NCBI GenBank assembly: GCA_029975475.1
Contig: JARKPB010000018.1
Coordinates: 103,869 to 167,868 of the forward strand
Reading direction: 5' to 3'
DNA: 64,000 bases
From: Anaerolineaceae bacterium
GTDB taxonomy: Bacteria > Chloroflexota > Anaerolineae > Anaerolineales > Anaerolineaceae
In this document: positions 42,912 through 53,351 of the stretch, piece after piece
Layout of the letters: each line of letters begins with the position of its first letter
How positions within the stretch are numbered: position 1 is the first letter of the stretch
Position numbers and translations under genes: made by a program
The notes under the pieces: model-generated
What the model was told of the DNA's origin: nothing
The model's database searches: none
The model's input: the letters and a program-made list of their open reading frames with translations, nothing else

Positions 42912-45900
42912 TTAGAAACCTTCCAGACGGCTGAAATCGGCAGCCTCGCCGGCCAGCGCAGCGATGCGCTGCAGCATCCCGAGCCGATTCTCCCGCTGCA
43001 CCGGGTCTTCAGACATCACCAGGACAGCGTCAAAGAAGGCGTTCACCGCCGGGATCATCGGTTCGAAAACCTTAAAGAAATCTTCCAGGGAAGCCGGGTT
43101 TTTCAACTCCGCTTCGGCGCGCTGCAAGGCGGCGAAGAGGTTTTTCTCCGCTGGCTCCGTGAAAGAATCCGGACGGACCGGAAAAACCGCTTTCAGATCG
43201 CGCGTGATGCGCACACAGCGCGCATACGCTGCCAGGGTGGCTTTCCAATCCGCAGATTCAGAGCGAGCCTGCAGCGTTTTCAAAGACCGCAGCGCCTGGG
43301 CAGGATTGTGTGCCTGGGCAGCCAGAACCGCGGCGACCTGGTCATAACGGTATCCATTATCCTGAAGCATGTTCTGCAGGCGGCCGGTGATGAATTCCGC
43401 GCAGGCTTTCAGAGATTCCTCGGAGGCGGGGATGGGCAGCTTGTCAGCCGCGGCGCGCAGGCCGGCGCGCAGATCAAAATCGAGGTCCCAGGCAGTCAGC
43501 GACTGCACCAACCCCAGCGCCGCCCGGCGTTGGGCAAAGGGATCTTTGGTGCCGGAAGGCGCCAGACCGGCAGCGAACAAGCCCGCCAGGCTGTCCAAAC
43601 GGTCAGCCAGACCAACCAGCAGGCCAGGCAGACTGGCGGCTACCTGATCACTGGCGGAACGCGGCAGGATATGTTCGAAAATCGCCTGAGCGACCGCTTC
43701 GCTTTCACCGGAATGCAGCGCGTAATAACGCCCCATCACCCCGGCGAGGGAGGTCATTTCAACCACCATGCTGGTAACCAGATCGGCCTTACACAGGCGG
43801 GCCGCCCGGCGGGTCGTCTCCGCCTGCTCGGCAGAAAGATGGAAAAGGGGCATCAGGTCTTCGACCAGGGCTTCAATCCGTCTGCTCTTATCCAGCATGG
43901 AGCCCAGCCGGACCTGGAAGGTCAGGGTTCCGAGGCGCGGCAGGAAATCTTCCAGCGCATGTTTTCGGTCTTCATTAATAAAGAAGGAAGCGTCCGCGAA
44001 CCTTGCCCGGATAACCTGCTCATTCCCGTCCGCTACCACATCCAGGAACTGGCGGTCGCCGTTGCGAATCACAATAAAATACGGCAGCAGCGCGCCCGAT
44101 GAATCAATGACCGGAAAATAGCGCTGATGTTTCTTCATCACCGAGATCAAGACTTCCTGGGGCAGTTTCAGGTGTTCAGGGTCAAAACTGCCGGTCAGCG
44201 CGGTGGGGGCTTCGACCAGGTTGGTCACTTCATCCAGCAAATCCTGGTCAACCGCCGGGCTGCCGCCCTTTTCCTGAGCCAGCTGACTCACCTGGCGCTC
44301 TATTTGCGCGCGGCGCTCGTTTTCATTGACCAGGATCCCTTGAGATTTTAAGAAAGCGTGATACTCGTCCAAAGAAACGACCGCTTTTTCTGCCGGGGTC
44401 ATAAAGCGCAGACCGCGAGTGGTGTTGCCAGAACGCAGGCCCGCGTATTCAAAGGGCACCACCTGATCTTCGAGTAACGCCAGCAGCCAGCGAATGGGGC
44501 GCGAAAAAGCCACCCCGCTGCTGTTCCAGCGCATCGATTTATCAAATTTAATTGACCCGACCAGGCTGGCGAGAGCCGCCGAGAGAACTTCAACAGCGGG
44601 CTTGCCGCTTTCAAACACTTCCGCAACCACATACTGGCCGCCATCCACCTCGGCCACTTTCAGGTCCTGAATGGTTAGACCTTTACTGGCGGCGAACCCT
44701 TCAGCGGCTTTGGTTGGAACGCCCTGGGCATCGAACGCGCGATTCGCCGGCGGGCCCTTCACAACCATCTGCCGGTCTGGTTGGCGGCATGCGAGTCCGT
44801 CCACCTCTACGACCAGCCGGCGGGGCGTCCCCATCACCCGCAGCTGATCGTATGTCAGGTAAAGATCCTTTAGCAATGCCGGGACGCGCTCCCTGAGCTG
44901 GGTCAGGGCGGATTCCAGATCCGCGGCGGGCAGTTCTTCGGTGCCAATTTCCAGTAAGAAAGGCGCTTTGGTTTTGCTTAAAAGGCTGGTATACCCGCCC
45001 GATTTGAAATCGGGCTTCTTCCACTCAACAGCAGCGGTCTGCGTTTCGGTCAGCCAGGGGAATTCCAGGCGCTGGCGTTCCGCAAGGTATGCTTCCGAGA
45101 TTTTCCGGGCGGTGTCGCGCATGCGGCCAAAGATCGCCTGGCGTTCGGTAACGCCCACCGCGCCGCGCGTATCCAGGATATTAAACGTGTGCGAGCACTT
45201 CAGGAGATAATCATGCGCTGGCAAAACCAGGCCTTTGTCAAGCGCTGAGAGGGCTTCTTCTTCAAACAGGCGGTACATCTGGCGCAGCCGCTCGACATCC
45301 GCGACCTCAAAGTAATAACGGCTGTGCTCCTGCTCGCCCTGCAGGTTGACGTCGCCGTAGGTGCGGATCGAATTCCACTGAATGTCCTTAAAATTACGAA
45401 CATTCTGTAAAGCCATGGCAATCCGTTCCAGACCGTACGTGATCTCCACGGAAACCGGATCGCAGGGCAGGCTGCCGGCCTGCTGAAAGTATGTGAACTG
45501 CGTGATTTCCTGCCCATCCAGCCAAACTTCCCAGCCCAAACCCCAGGCGCCGAGGGCTGGCGATTCCCAGTTGTCTTCCACAAAGCGGATATCGTGGCTG
45601 CGCGGGTCAATCCCCAGCGCTTCCAGCGAGCGCAGATATAGCCCCTGCGGGTCACCGGGATCGGGCTTGAGAATGACCTGCATCTGGGTATGCTGCTGCA
45701 GCCGGTTGGGGTTTTCGCCGTACCGGCCGTCGTCCGGGCGGACAGACGGTTCGACATAGACAACGTTCCAGGGTTCGGGTCCCAGCACGCGCAAAAAGGT
45801 CGCCGGGTTCATCGTGCCAGCGCCAACCTGGGTGTAATAGGGCTGGGCGATTAAACAACCCTGATCTGCCCAGTAATGAAGCAGGTTAAGGATAATTGAT

Positions 45901-45923
45901 TGGAAATCCAGGGGTTTGGTCAT
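42912..45923 (-). CDS. glyQS: Glycyl-tRNA synthetase, fused alpha and beta chains
   Basis: A 1003-residue single-chain bacterial-type GlyRS. Residues 1 to about 290 are the alpha (GlyQ) catalytic chain: [53 protein letters not shown] and [13 protein letters not shown]. After a short linker the beta (GlyS) chain begins near 325 ([19 protein letters not shown]) and contains an HD-like module and a C-terminal anticodon-binding part. Separate alpha and beta genes are the rule; fusions are found in some lineages such as Chlamydiae. The ATG at 45923 with AGGA upstream is preferred over longer starts that run into the promoter. It charges tRNA-Gly. Confidence 0.94.
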   Translation of the reverse strand: MTKPLDFQSIILNLLHYWADQGCLIAQPYYTQVGAGTMNPATFLRVLGPEPWNVVYVEPSVRPDDGRYGENPNRLQQHTQMQVILKPDPGDPQGLYLRSLEALGIDPRSHDIRFVEDNWESPALGAWGLGWEVWLDGQEITQFTYFQQAGSLPCDPVSVEITYGLERIAMALQNVRNFKDIQWNSIRTYGDVNLQGEQEHSRYYFEVADVERLRQMYRLFEEEALSALDKGLVLPAHDYLLKCSHTFNILDTRGAVGVTERQAIFGRMRDTARKISEAYLAERQRLEFPWLTETQTAAVEWKKPDFKSGGYTSLLSKTKAPFLLEIGTEELPAADLESALTQLRERVPALLKDLYLTYDQLRVMGTPRRLVVEVDGLACRQPDRQMVVKGPPANRAFDAQGVPTKAAEGFAASKGLTIQDLKVAEVDGGQYVVAEVFESGKPAVEVLSAALASLVGSIKFDKSMRWNSSGVAFSRPIRWLLALLEDQVVPFEYAGLRSGNTTRGLRFMTPAEKAVVSLDEYHAFLKSQGILVNENERRAQIERQVSQLAQEKGGSPAVDQDLLDEVTNLVEAPTALTGSFDPEHLKLPQEVLISVMKKHQRYFPVIDSSGALLPYFIVIRNGDRQFLDVVADGNEQVIRARFADASFFINEDRKHALEDFLPRLGTLTFQVRLGSMLDKSRRIEALVEDLMPLFHLSAEQAETTRRAARLCKADLVTSMVVEMTSLAGVMGRYYALHSGESEAVAQAIFEHILPRSASDQVAASLPGLLVGLADRLDSLAGLFAAGLAPSGTKDPFAQRRAALGLVQSLTAWDLDFDLRAGLRAAADKLPIPASEESLKACAEFITGRLQNMLQDNGYRYDQVAAVLAAQAHNPAQALRSLKTLQARSESADWKATLAAYARCVRITRDLKAVFPVRPDSFTEPAEKNLFAALQRAEAELKNPASLEDFFKVFEPMIPAVNAFFDAVLVMSEDPVQRENRLGMLQRIAALAGEAADFSRLEGF

Positions 45924-45959
45924 AAAAAACATCCTGTCAGGCGAAGATGGCTGGCCAGA

Positions 45960-45968
45960 ATTATACCA
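45960..45968 (-). promoter_or_regulatory. Extended -10 promoter of glyQS
   Basis: TGGTATAAT on the minus strand at 45960-45968, with TGAACA as a partial -35 inside the palindrome upstream. The transcript start would be near 45953, giving a leader of about 30 nt with AGGA before the ATG. Confidence 0.55.
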
Positions 45969-45980
45969 GACCGCCTGCCG

Positions 45981-45998
45981 CTGTTCAGGTGTGAACAG
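45981..45998. promoter_or_regulatory. Palindrome over the glyQS -35 region
   Basis: CTGTTCA (45981-45987) and TGAACAG (45992-45998) form a perfect 7-bp inverted repeat with GGTG between. It overlaps the -35 of the glyQS promoter, so it may be an operator. A hairpin at the end of recO without a T-run is the alternative. Confidence 0.4.
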
Positions 45999-46054
45999 AA
46001 ACACTTTCGGTGACCTGGAAATTCACAAACCAATCTTAATGGCTGCCAGGGGGG

Positions 46055-46822
46055 TCAGGATCCGGAAGGGCGAATCTGCTTCAGGAACTCAGGCGCGTTT
46101 AATCCGCGCTCCAGGATATACGTGATGTAAAAATAAATCAAGCGCTCCATCTCCGCCCGGATCGCGGGAGTGATCTGAGCCCGCAGGGCTTCAGCGTAGG
46201 TGGAACGCTGTAAATGGCGAAAATATTTAAGCGCCGGCATCGAAATGGGGTAAGTGGCTGCCTGGTCGTATCCGCAGCGCGGGCAAAGCGCGCCCCCCAG
46301 TTCGGCCGAGAAATACTGATCTTCGGCGAGGATCTGTCTGCCGCAGCGCACACACTGAAACAGTTCCGGGCGAAAACCAACCAGATCCAGCAGCCGGATT
46401 TCATGGTAGCGCACAGGCAGAAAGCCGTCCTCGCTGGTGCTTATCCGTTCCAGGGTGCTGACCAGCAGGGTATAAATTTCCCGGTTAGCGCCTTCATCGT
46501 ACGTAAAGCGGTCTACCAGTTCGAGCGCGTACGCCGCGTAGCCGGTTTTCACCAGGTCTTCGCGCAGCGGGAGAAAGGCTTCAACCGTATCCGCCTGGGT
46601 AACCAGCCACATTTCCTTGCCGCGGGCAAGCAACAGGCGAGCGCGGGTGAAGGGTTCCAGATGGCCGGCTTTGCGAGAGCGCAGCCGCCGGACCCCTTTG
46701 GCAAGGAGGCGTAATTTTCCCTGATCGCGGGTATAAACCGTCAGAATCCGGTCGGCTTCTCCGTAGTCCTGATGCCGTAAGATCACGCCCTCAGCCTTGA
46801 GCGTTCGTTCGCCGGCTGCCAT
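46055..46822 (-). CDS. recO: DNA repair protein RecO
   Basis: A 255-residue recombination mediator. The N-terminal OB-fold begins LKAEGVILRHQDYGEADRIL and KLRLLAKGVRRLRSRKAGHLEPFT near 36-60. The C-terminal helical part holds a zinc site of CVRCGRQ and CPRCGYD (about 158-161 and 178-181). It loads RecA on single-stranded DNA with RecR. It lies between cdd and glyQS; no ribosome binding site is evident close to the ATG. Confidence 0.92.
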   Translation of the reverse strand: MAAGERTLKAEGVILRHQDYGEADRILTVYTRDQGKLRLLAKGVRRLRSRKAGHLEPFTRARLLLARGKEMWLVTQADTVEAFLPLREDLVKTGYAAYALELVDRFTYDEGANREIYTLLVSTLERISTSEDGFLPVRYHEIRLLDLVGFRPELFQCVRCGRQILAEDQYFSAELGGALCPRCGYDQAATYPISMPALKYFRHLQRSTYAEALRAQITPAIRAEMERLIYFYITYILERGLNAPEFLKQIRPSGS

Positions 46823-46868
46823 AGATGACCGAGCCTTTCAAATACATAGTTGCCGGTAAAATCCGGGG

Positions 46869-47279
46869 TTATTCGCGGTCTTTAAACAGCATTTCCGGGG
46901 TAAACGCTCCGGGTAACAGACCGTTAACCGTGGTTTCATGGATCACCCGGCCGTTTTCGTCGGCGATAATCACTTCTGTATCCAGCCCGAATTCCGCCAT
47001 CACCTGCCGGCAAGAACCGCAGGGAAAACCGCCGTTGGATGAAACCACCGCGATGGCTTTGAAATGCCGTTCTCCTTCTGAAGCGGCTTTGAAGATCGCC
47101 ACGCGCTCAGCGCAGATCGTATCCGGATAGGCGGCGTTCTCGATATTGACGCCGTCGTAGATTTTCCCCGAGTCTGTGAGCAGGGCTGCCCCAACCGCAT
47201 AATTGGAATAAGGGACATACGCCCACTTCCGCGCAGCCAGCGCCAGCTCGATCAATTTTTGTGTGGTTTCAGGTTCCAT
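46869..47279 (-). CDS. cdd: Cytidine deaminase
   Basis: A 136-residue zinc deaminase converting cytidine to uridine (and deoxycytidine to deoxyuridine) in pyrimidine salvage. Zinc-site motifs are TICAERVAIFKA (Cys and catalytic Glu) and PCGSCRQV (two Cys), giving the Cys3 ligand set of the tetrameric small form. YSNYAVGAALL and GVNIENAAYP are also typical. The ATG at 47279 with GGAG upstream is chosen over one eight codons earlier. It overlaps the CNNM/CBS gene by 11 bp. Confidence 0.95.
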   Translation of the reverse strand: MEPETTQKLIELALAARKWAYVPYSNYAVGAALLTDSGKIYDGVNIENAAYPDTICAERVAIFKAASEGERHFKAIAVVSSNGGFPCGSCRQVMAEFGLDTEVIIADENGRVIHETTVNGLLPGAFTPEMLFKDRE

Positions 47280-48543
47280 TGTTATTCTCCGCGAGATGTT
47301 CATTCGTTAAGGGGAGCCGCTGGGCGCGAACCCGGCGGATTTGCCGCCCGGTTACCTCTGCGACGGTCAACAGCCAGTCATCCACCCGAATTTGTTCTCC
47401 GCCGCCCGGAATGCGTCCGATCCGCGCATACAGGTACCCCCCCAGCGTGTCCGCCTGCTCGCGGGTCAGACGCAGCCCGGTCAGTTCATTAAAATCATCA
47501 ATGTCAATTCGGCCCAGGAACACAAATTCATCATCAGACTTCTGAACAAAGGCGCGCTCTTCGCTTTGATCATACTCGTCGCGGATATCCCCGACGATTT
47601 CTTCAACGATATCCTCAAGGGTAACCACGCCAGCCATGCCGCCGTATTCATCAACCACAATCGCCATGTGGTTGCCGCGCGCCTGCATCTGGCGCAGCAG
47701 GTCATCCACTTTGTTTCCCTCGGGTACAAACATCGGGCTGCGCATATAATCCGTGATCGATGCGCTCTGGCCCGGCTGGTGGAGCGCGCGCAGAAGGTCT
47801 TTCGCGTGCAGGATCCCGACGACGTTATCTATCGTCTCCTCATAAACCGGCAGACGCGAATGTCCAGAAGTAAGCACCCGTTCAATCGCTTCCTCAATCG
47901 GGGTGGTCACTTCTAAAGCCAGCACATTGACGCGCGGAATCATAATCTCGCGCGCCAGGGTATCGCTAAACTCAAAGATGGAAGCGATCATTTGCCGTTC
48001 TTCCGCTTCCAGCCCGCCGGTCGCCTCTTCACTTTCCACCCAGGATCTCAATTCATCTTCGGTAACCGCGCCAAAAGAGCGGTCAACGGATTGCATTCCC
48101 AGCAAAGGTGCCAGTAAAAGGGTAAAAGGTGTCAGCACAGTAACCAGGATCTCAGCCAGCGGGGTCAGGCGCACCGCCCAGAGTTCATGCCGGCGCAGCA
48201 CCGGCCCTTCTAACAGATGCTCTACCCCCAGAAGGAGAAAAGCAATCAAAGCTGCGAATCCTGCCAGCGGAAGGAAAGCGTCTTCCAGTCCCAGTGAGCC
48301 GATCAAATAAGCGCCTGACCACACCCCGATGAAAATATGCAGGAAGTTCAGGATCAGACGCAGGGTGATCCGCAGGCGCGGATGTTGAAGAATCTTCAGG
48401 CTGCGTTCGAGGCGGCGCGCCTCGACTCCGTTCATGCCGTTCAGGCTGGACGGGCGCGTGTTGATCATCGCCGCGCGGGTTACCGTCAGCAGCCCATCCA
48501 GCGCGAGCGCAAAGAGCAGAACCGGCCAGAAAAGGTCATTCAC
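47269..48543 (-). CDS. CNNM/CBS-domain membrane protein (CorC/HlyC family)
   Basis: A 424-residue protein with an N-terminal CNNM/DUF21 membrane domain of about four helices (1-180; VLLFALALDGLLTVTRAA, LIAFLLLGVEHLLEGPVL). It then has two CBS domains (about 195-320; MIPRVNVLALEVTTPIEEAI, IVVDEYGGMAGVVTLEDIVEEIVGDI) and a C-terminal CorC_HlyC domain (about 330-412). Members transport or regulate magnesium or cobalt; the old haemolysin name is misleading. Overlaps both glmU and cdd, so all are in one operon. Confidence 0.9.
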   Translation of the reverse strand: MNDLFWPVLLFALALDGLLTVTRAAMINTRPSSLNGMNGVEARRLERSLKILQHPRLRITLRLILNFLHIFIGVWSGAYLIGSLGLEDAFLPLAGFAALIAFLLLGVEHLLEGPVLRRHELWAVRLTPLAEILVTVLTPFTLLLAPLLGMQSVDRSFGAVTEDELRSWVESEEATGGLEAEERQMIASIFEFSDTLAREIMIPRVNVLALEVTTPIEEAIERVLTSGHSRLPVYEETIDNVVGILHAKDLLRALHQPGQSASITDYMRSPMFVPEGNKVDDLLRQMQARGNHMAIVVDEYGGMAGVVTLEDIVEEIVGDIRDEYDQSEERAFVQKSDDEFVFLGRIDIDDFNELTGLRLTREQADTLGGYLYARIGRIPGGGEQIRVDDWLLTVAEVTGRQIRRVRAQRLPLTNEHLAENNNGT

Positions 48544-49888
48544 CGGGCGTTTTCCTCTTCAATTCGCGCGCTGGCACGCCGACCACCACAGTTCCGGGGG
48601 GCACATCGCGGGTGACCACTGCCCCCGCTCCGGTTTTCGCCTCATCCCCGATGTTTATTGGCGCGACCAGCATGGTATCACTGCCAATAAAGACATTTTT
48701 ACCAATCACAGTTTTGTGCTTGCGGGCGCCGTCGAAATTGCAGGTAATCGTTCCCGCGCCGATATTGACATTTTCCCCAATTGTAGCATCACCAATATAA
48801 GAAAAATGGCCCATCTTAACCCCTTCGGCCAGGTAAGAACTCTTAACTTCGCCAAAATTGCCCATGTGGACGTGATCGGCCAGGTGAGCGTCTTTGCGCA
48901 GATGACAGAACGGTCCCATGCTCACCTGACTGCCAACCCGCGCGCCTTCCAGCACGGAGGCAAGGATGAGCGTATCATCCCCCACAATGGTATCCTCAAT
49001 GATCGTCCCCGGACCAATCACGCAGCGTTCGCCGATCACAGTTTGGCCGCGCAGATAGGTATTGGGCTGCAAGATCGTATCCACACCGATGATGACCGAC
49101 GGCTCGATATACGTGCTGGCCGGGTCAATCACAGTCACGCCGTTGAGCATCCAGTGCGTCAGCAAGCGTTTGCGCAATGCCGCCTCCGCTTCGGCGAGAT
49201 GAACGCGCGTGTTGATCCCGATCGCCTCATCCGGATCATCCATCACCATCGCCACCACCGGCTGATTTTCTGCGGCCGCCAGGTGAATTAAATCGGTGAT
49301 GTAGTACTCTCCTTTGGGCGATTTTTGAATTTTCTGCAAGGCCGGCCAGAGCCAGTCCGAACGGAAGCAGTAGTTACCAACGTTATATTCCTGGATGGCG
49401 AGCTGCTCGGGCGTGGCCTGCGCTTCTTCGACCACGGCTGTAACCGCCCCGTTTGAATCTCGGACGACCCGACCGAACCCGCGGCTGTCTTCACCGCGGA
49501 TGGTCAACATGCTGACCGGTCCCGGGTTGTTCTGCTGGGCTTCGATCAGGCGCGTAAATGTGGCCGGGGTTAATAAAGGCATATCTGAATTAATTACCAG
49601 AACCAGGTCGGTATTTCCCTTAAGAATCTGTTCAGCGGTCATCACCGCGTGAGCGGTGCCAAGCTGCGGCTGCTGGAGGACGCACCGGCCGCGTTCGCCG
49701 ACCGCTTCCGCTACCCGCTCTGCCTGATGACCAACCACCACCACCGGCGTCTCGCGGGTCGCTTTAAGCGCTGCTTCCAGCACATGATCGATCAGGGCGC
49801 GGCCCGCCAGGCGGTGAAGCACCTTGGGCAGGCTGGATTTCATGCGGGTTCCCTGACCGGCTGCCAAAATAATCGCTGTCGTTTTCAT
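48536..49888 (-). CDS. glmU: Bifunctional UDP-GlcNAc pyrophosphorylase / GlcN-1-P acetyltransferase
   Basis: A 450-residue GlmU. The N-terminal uridyltransferase has ILAAGQGTRMKSSLPKVLH near 6-24 and LVLVINSDMPLLTP near 95. The C-terminal left-handed beta-helix acetyltransferase (about 250-445) has hexapeptide repeats, the catalytic His region GHFSYIGDATIGENVNIGAG and an acetyl-CoA-site VIGKNVFIGSDTMLVAP. It makes UDP-GlcNAc for the cell wall. The ATG at 49888 has GAGGA upstream; a start four codons earlier lacks one. It overlaps the next gene by 8 bp. Confidence 0.94.
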   Translation of the reverse strand: MKTTAIILAAGQGTRMKSSLPKVLHRLAGRALIDHVLEAALKATRETPVVVVGHQAERVAEAVGERGRCVLQQPQLGTAHAVMTAEQILKGNTDLVLVINSDMPLLTPATFTRLIEAQQNNPGPVSMLTIRGEDSRGFGRVVRDSNGAVTAVVEEAQATPEQLAIQEYNVGNYCFRSDWLWPALQKIQKSPKGEYYITDLIHLAAAENQPVVAMVMDDPDEAIGINTRVHLAEAEAALRKRLLTHWMLNGVTVIDPASTYIEPSVIIGVDTILQPNTYLRGQTVIGERCVIGPGTIIEDTIVGDDTLILASVLEGARVGSQVSMGPFCHLRKDAHLADHVHMGNFGEVKSSYLAEGVKMGHFSYIGDATIGENVNIGAGTITCNFDGARKHKTVIGKNVFIGSDTMLVAPINIGDEAKTGAGAVVTRDVPPGTVVVGVPARELKRKTPGE

Positions 49889-49909
49889 ACTGGTCCTCAT
49901 CTAGAGATG

Positions 49910-49952
49910 AAAAAACGAGCCATGCGCGTCAAGCAAACCGCGCTCAGCCCGT
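49910..49952 (-). terminator. Intrinsic terminator after tRNA-Gln
   Basis: On the minus strand ACGGGC pairs with GCTCGT (49947-49952 with 49915-49920, one G.U pair) and an inner stem GCGCG/CGCGC lies at 49939-49943 and 49924-49928. It is followed by a GTTTTTTC tract at the glmU end. It probably ends the tRNA transcript. Confidence 0.65.
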
Positions 49953-50010
49953 TTCTCATTGGCTCAATTTTTATTCTTCCTTCTAAATTTCATACGTTTC
50001 GCACAGAAAG

Positions 50011-50081
50011 CTGGGGCGCCTGGATTCGAACCAAGATCCACAGATCCAAAGTCTGGTGTGCTGCCATTGCACCACGCCCCA
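50011..50081 (-). tRNA. tRNA-Gln (anticodon UUG)
   Basis: A complete cloverleaf of 71 nt without encoded CCA. The acceptor TGGGGCG pairs with CGCCCCA, the D-arm is GTGC/GCAC, the anticodon loop CTTTGGA reads TTG, and the T-arm is CTTGG TTCGAAT CCAGG. The discriminator base is G, as in tRNA-Gln. The first anticodon-stem pair (27-43) is a C.U mismatch. It lies between the receiver/Roadblock gene and glmU, with only a weak TAAAAT as promoter candidate upstream. Confidence 0.95.
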
Positions 50082-50154
50082 AGGCGCAGGAATTTTAACA
50101 CAAAACCACCCAATCCGCCAGAAGCGGGCCGGCAGGCCACCAGATAGATCCGGC

Positions 50155-51264
50155 TTACTTACTCTTCTTACCCTCCTTTTTTGACTGAGTTTCGTCTTCT
50201 GGCGCGAGACCAAGCTGTTTGGCCTGATCGTACGAAAGCGTATCCGGGTTTAATGGCCCGGTACTGCGGCCCTTGCGGGTGGCTTGATCCCAGAATTTTT
50301 CCGCGGTTTCTTTTATCTCCTGGCTCTGTGACAGGTTGAATAATTGTTCCAGCTCTTCCAGACTTTTACTGGTATCCAGAGCGGCTTCGACCTCCTGCGG
50401 TTCGGTCTCCTGCGTGGAAGCTTTAATGGTTTCCGCGACCGGCAGTTCAACCTGAGTCAGCGCTGGTTCGGCGGGCTGCGGGATTCGTTTCAACAATTCG
50501 CCGGCGGCGTACAGGGTTTCGCCGACCGCCAGCAGCAGGCGCGCATCGGACCGCCCGGGGCGGGTAAAAACCACCAGCGAATAATCTTCGACCGGCGCGA
50601 GGATTAAATCATATCCGGCGCCGTGGTAGGCGGAAATCCCATAAGCATCGCTGCGCCCCATCAAGCGCGAGAGCTTTGTGCCGGCCGAATCCACGGCGAT
50701 CAACGCCGGGATCATTAATTCTTCAAAGCCAGCCACCGGCGGTTCACCGGCTTTTAACACCAGCTGGCCGCGCAAATCCAGCAGCACGACCGCGATGGCG
50801 TCCAGTTCTTTACGCAGGTCCGCGATTAATTGGCCGATTCCGTCAGAAGGAGGCTGCGGCTGCGCTTCTTCTGAATTTTGAACCTGGGTAATTCCCAACC
50901 CCAGGCACTGAGAGACCGCGTCAATGAAAACATCCAGACTGATGGGTTTGCGCAAAAAGAACGAAGCCCCCGCGTCCATCGCCTGCTTTTTTAATTCTGG
51001 ATCAGCCATTCCGGTGATCAGGATAAATTTCAGAACCGCGTTTTTCCGTTTTAAGCGGGAGACCAGCTCAAACCCTGACATTCCCGGCAGACGGATATCC
51101 ACGACCAGCAAATCAATGGTGCGGCTGGATGCCTCAACCATGGCTTCTTCGGCAGAGGGGACCACCAGGACATCCAGATCGGCGCCCAGAATGGCCAGCC
51201 CTTCCCGCAGAACGCGCCCAACCTCCATCGAGTCATCCACAATCAAAACCGCTCTTCTGGACAT
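50155..51264 (-). CDS. Response regulator with Roadblock/LC7-like domain
   Basis: A 369-residue protein. Residues 1-122 form a canonical receiver domain with Asp56 (VVDIRLPGMSG) and Lys106 (FLRKPIS). Residues about 143-258 (AIAVVLLDLRGQLVLKAG, DLILAPVEDYSLVVFTR) resemble the Roadblock/LC7 fold, which binds small GTPases such as MglA. A Glu/Gln-rich disordered stretch and a Lys-rich tail finish the protein. There is no DNA-binding domain. GGAGG precedes the ATG. It follows the oppF-like gene by 33 bp and may be cotranscribed with the peptide transporter. No histidine kinase is nearby. Confidence 0.75.
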   Translation of the reverse strand: MSRRAVLIVDDSMEVGRVLREGLAILGADLDVLVVPSAEEAMVEASSRTIDLLVVDIRLPGMSGFELVSRLKRKNAVLKFILITGMADPELKKQAMDAGASFFLRKPISLDVFIDAVSQCLGLGITQVQNSEEAQPQPPSDGIGQLIADLRKELDAIAVVLLDLRGQLVLKAGEPPVAGFEELMIPALIAVDSAGTKLSRLMGRSDAYGISAYHGAGYDLILAPVEDYSLVVFTRPGRSDARLLLAVGETLYAAGELLKRIPQPAEPALTQVELPVAETIKASTQETEPQEVEAALDTSKSLEELEQLFNLSQSQEIKETAEKFWDQATRKGRSTGPLNPDTLSYDQAKQLGLAPEDETQSKKEGKKSK

Positions 51265-51297
51265 CCAGTCCTCCTCACGCCTTTTTGCAGGATGATT

Positions 51298-52284
<987 letters not shown>

Positions 52285-52297
52285 AAGTCTCCTCGCC

Positions 52298-53335
52298 TTA
52301 CCGGGTGGATGATTCCGCGGTTTTTAACGGCGCGCGGTGGCCCTCGCTGTCTTCATACAACCAGCAGCGCACTTTATGGCCTTTGGAAAGCTGCACCAGA
52401 TTGGGCTCTTTCTCCGTGCAAATGGACAACCCGTATTCTTTGCGGGCTGCGCAGCGCGGCGCGAAACGGCAGCCGGGGGGAAGATCAATTAAATTCGGCA
52501 CCGATCCCGGGATAACCGCCAACCGTTCTTTCACGCGGCCCAGAATCGGGATTGACCCGATCAAACCCTGGGTATAAGGATGAAGCTGATGGTCAAACAA
52601 CTCTTCGACATCCGCCTGTTCCACGATGCGGCCGGCATACATCACCGCAACGCGCTTGGCCATTTCCGCGATCACCCCTAAATCATGGGTAATCAAAATA
52701 ACCGAAGTGCCCATGCGCTGCTGCAGGTCGCGGATCAGGTCGAGAATTTGCGCCTGAATGGTTACATCCAGGGCGGTGGTTGGCTCATCTGCGATCAGCA
52801 GGCGCGGGTTAAGTGCCAGCGCCATGGCAATCATGACGCGCTGCGCCTGACCGCCTGACAGCTCGTGCGGAAAAGCCCGCGCCTTCGCCGCCGGGTCGGG
52901 GATTCCCACCAGCCGCAGCAGTTCAACCGCCTGATCCCAGACCTCTTTTTTCTTCATGTTTTTATGAATCTGCAGGACTTCGGCGACCTGATCACCCGCC
53001 TGATAGACCGGATTCAGGCTGGATTGCGGCTGCTGGAAGATCATCGACATGGCAGCGCCGCGCATATCGACCATTTCATTTTCGCTCAACTTAAGCAGAT
53101 TACGGCCTTCAAAGATAATCTCGCCCTCGATGATTTTCCCGGGAATGCCGACCAGGCGCATAATTGACAGCGAGGTGACGCTCTTGCCGCAGCCCGATTC
53201 GCCCACCAGACCGATAATTTCGCCCGGGTAAACCTCAAAATCAACACCATCCACGGCTTTAACCACACCATCTTCGGTGTAGAAGTACGTTTTCAGATTC
53301 TTAACTTCCAGAATTGGGTTCGTCTGTTCGTTCAC
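52298..53335 (-). CDS. Peptide/nickel ABC transporter ATPase (DppD/OppD)
   Basis: A 345-residue ATPase with Walker [15 protein letters not shown] near 43-56, signature [17 protein letters not shown] near 160 and Walker [15 protein letters not shown] near 180. The C-terminal segment [15 protein letters not shown] (about 303-317) corresponds to the oligopeptide transporter C-terminal domain. The start is GTG with GGAGG nine bases upstream. Third-to-last gene of operon 1, following the DppC-type permease by 16 bp. Confidence 0.9.
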   Translation of the reverse strand: MNEQTNPILEVKNLKTYFYTEDGVVKAVDGVDFEVYPGEIIGLVGESGCGKSVTSLSIMRLVGIPGKIIEGEIIFEGRNLLKLSENEMVDMRGAAMSMIFQQPQSSLNPVYQAGDQVAEVLQIHKNMKKKEVWDQAVELLRLVGIPDPAAKARAFPHELSGGQAQRVMIAMALALNPRLLIADEPTTALDVTIQAQILDLIRDLQQRMGTSVILITHDLGVIAEMAKRVAVMYAGRIVEQADVEELFDHQLHPYTQGLIGSIPILGRVKERLAVIPGSVPNLIDLPPGCRFAPRCAARKEYGLSICTEKEPNLVQLSKGHKVRCWLYEDSEGHRAPLKTAESSTR

Positions 53336-53351
53336 AGCGGTGGTCCTCCGT

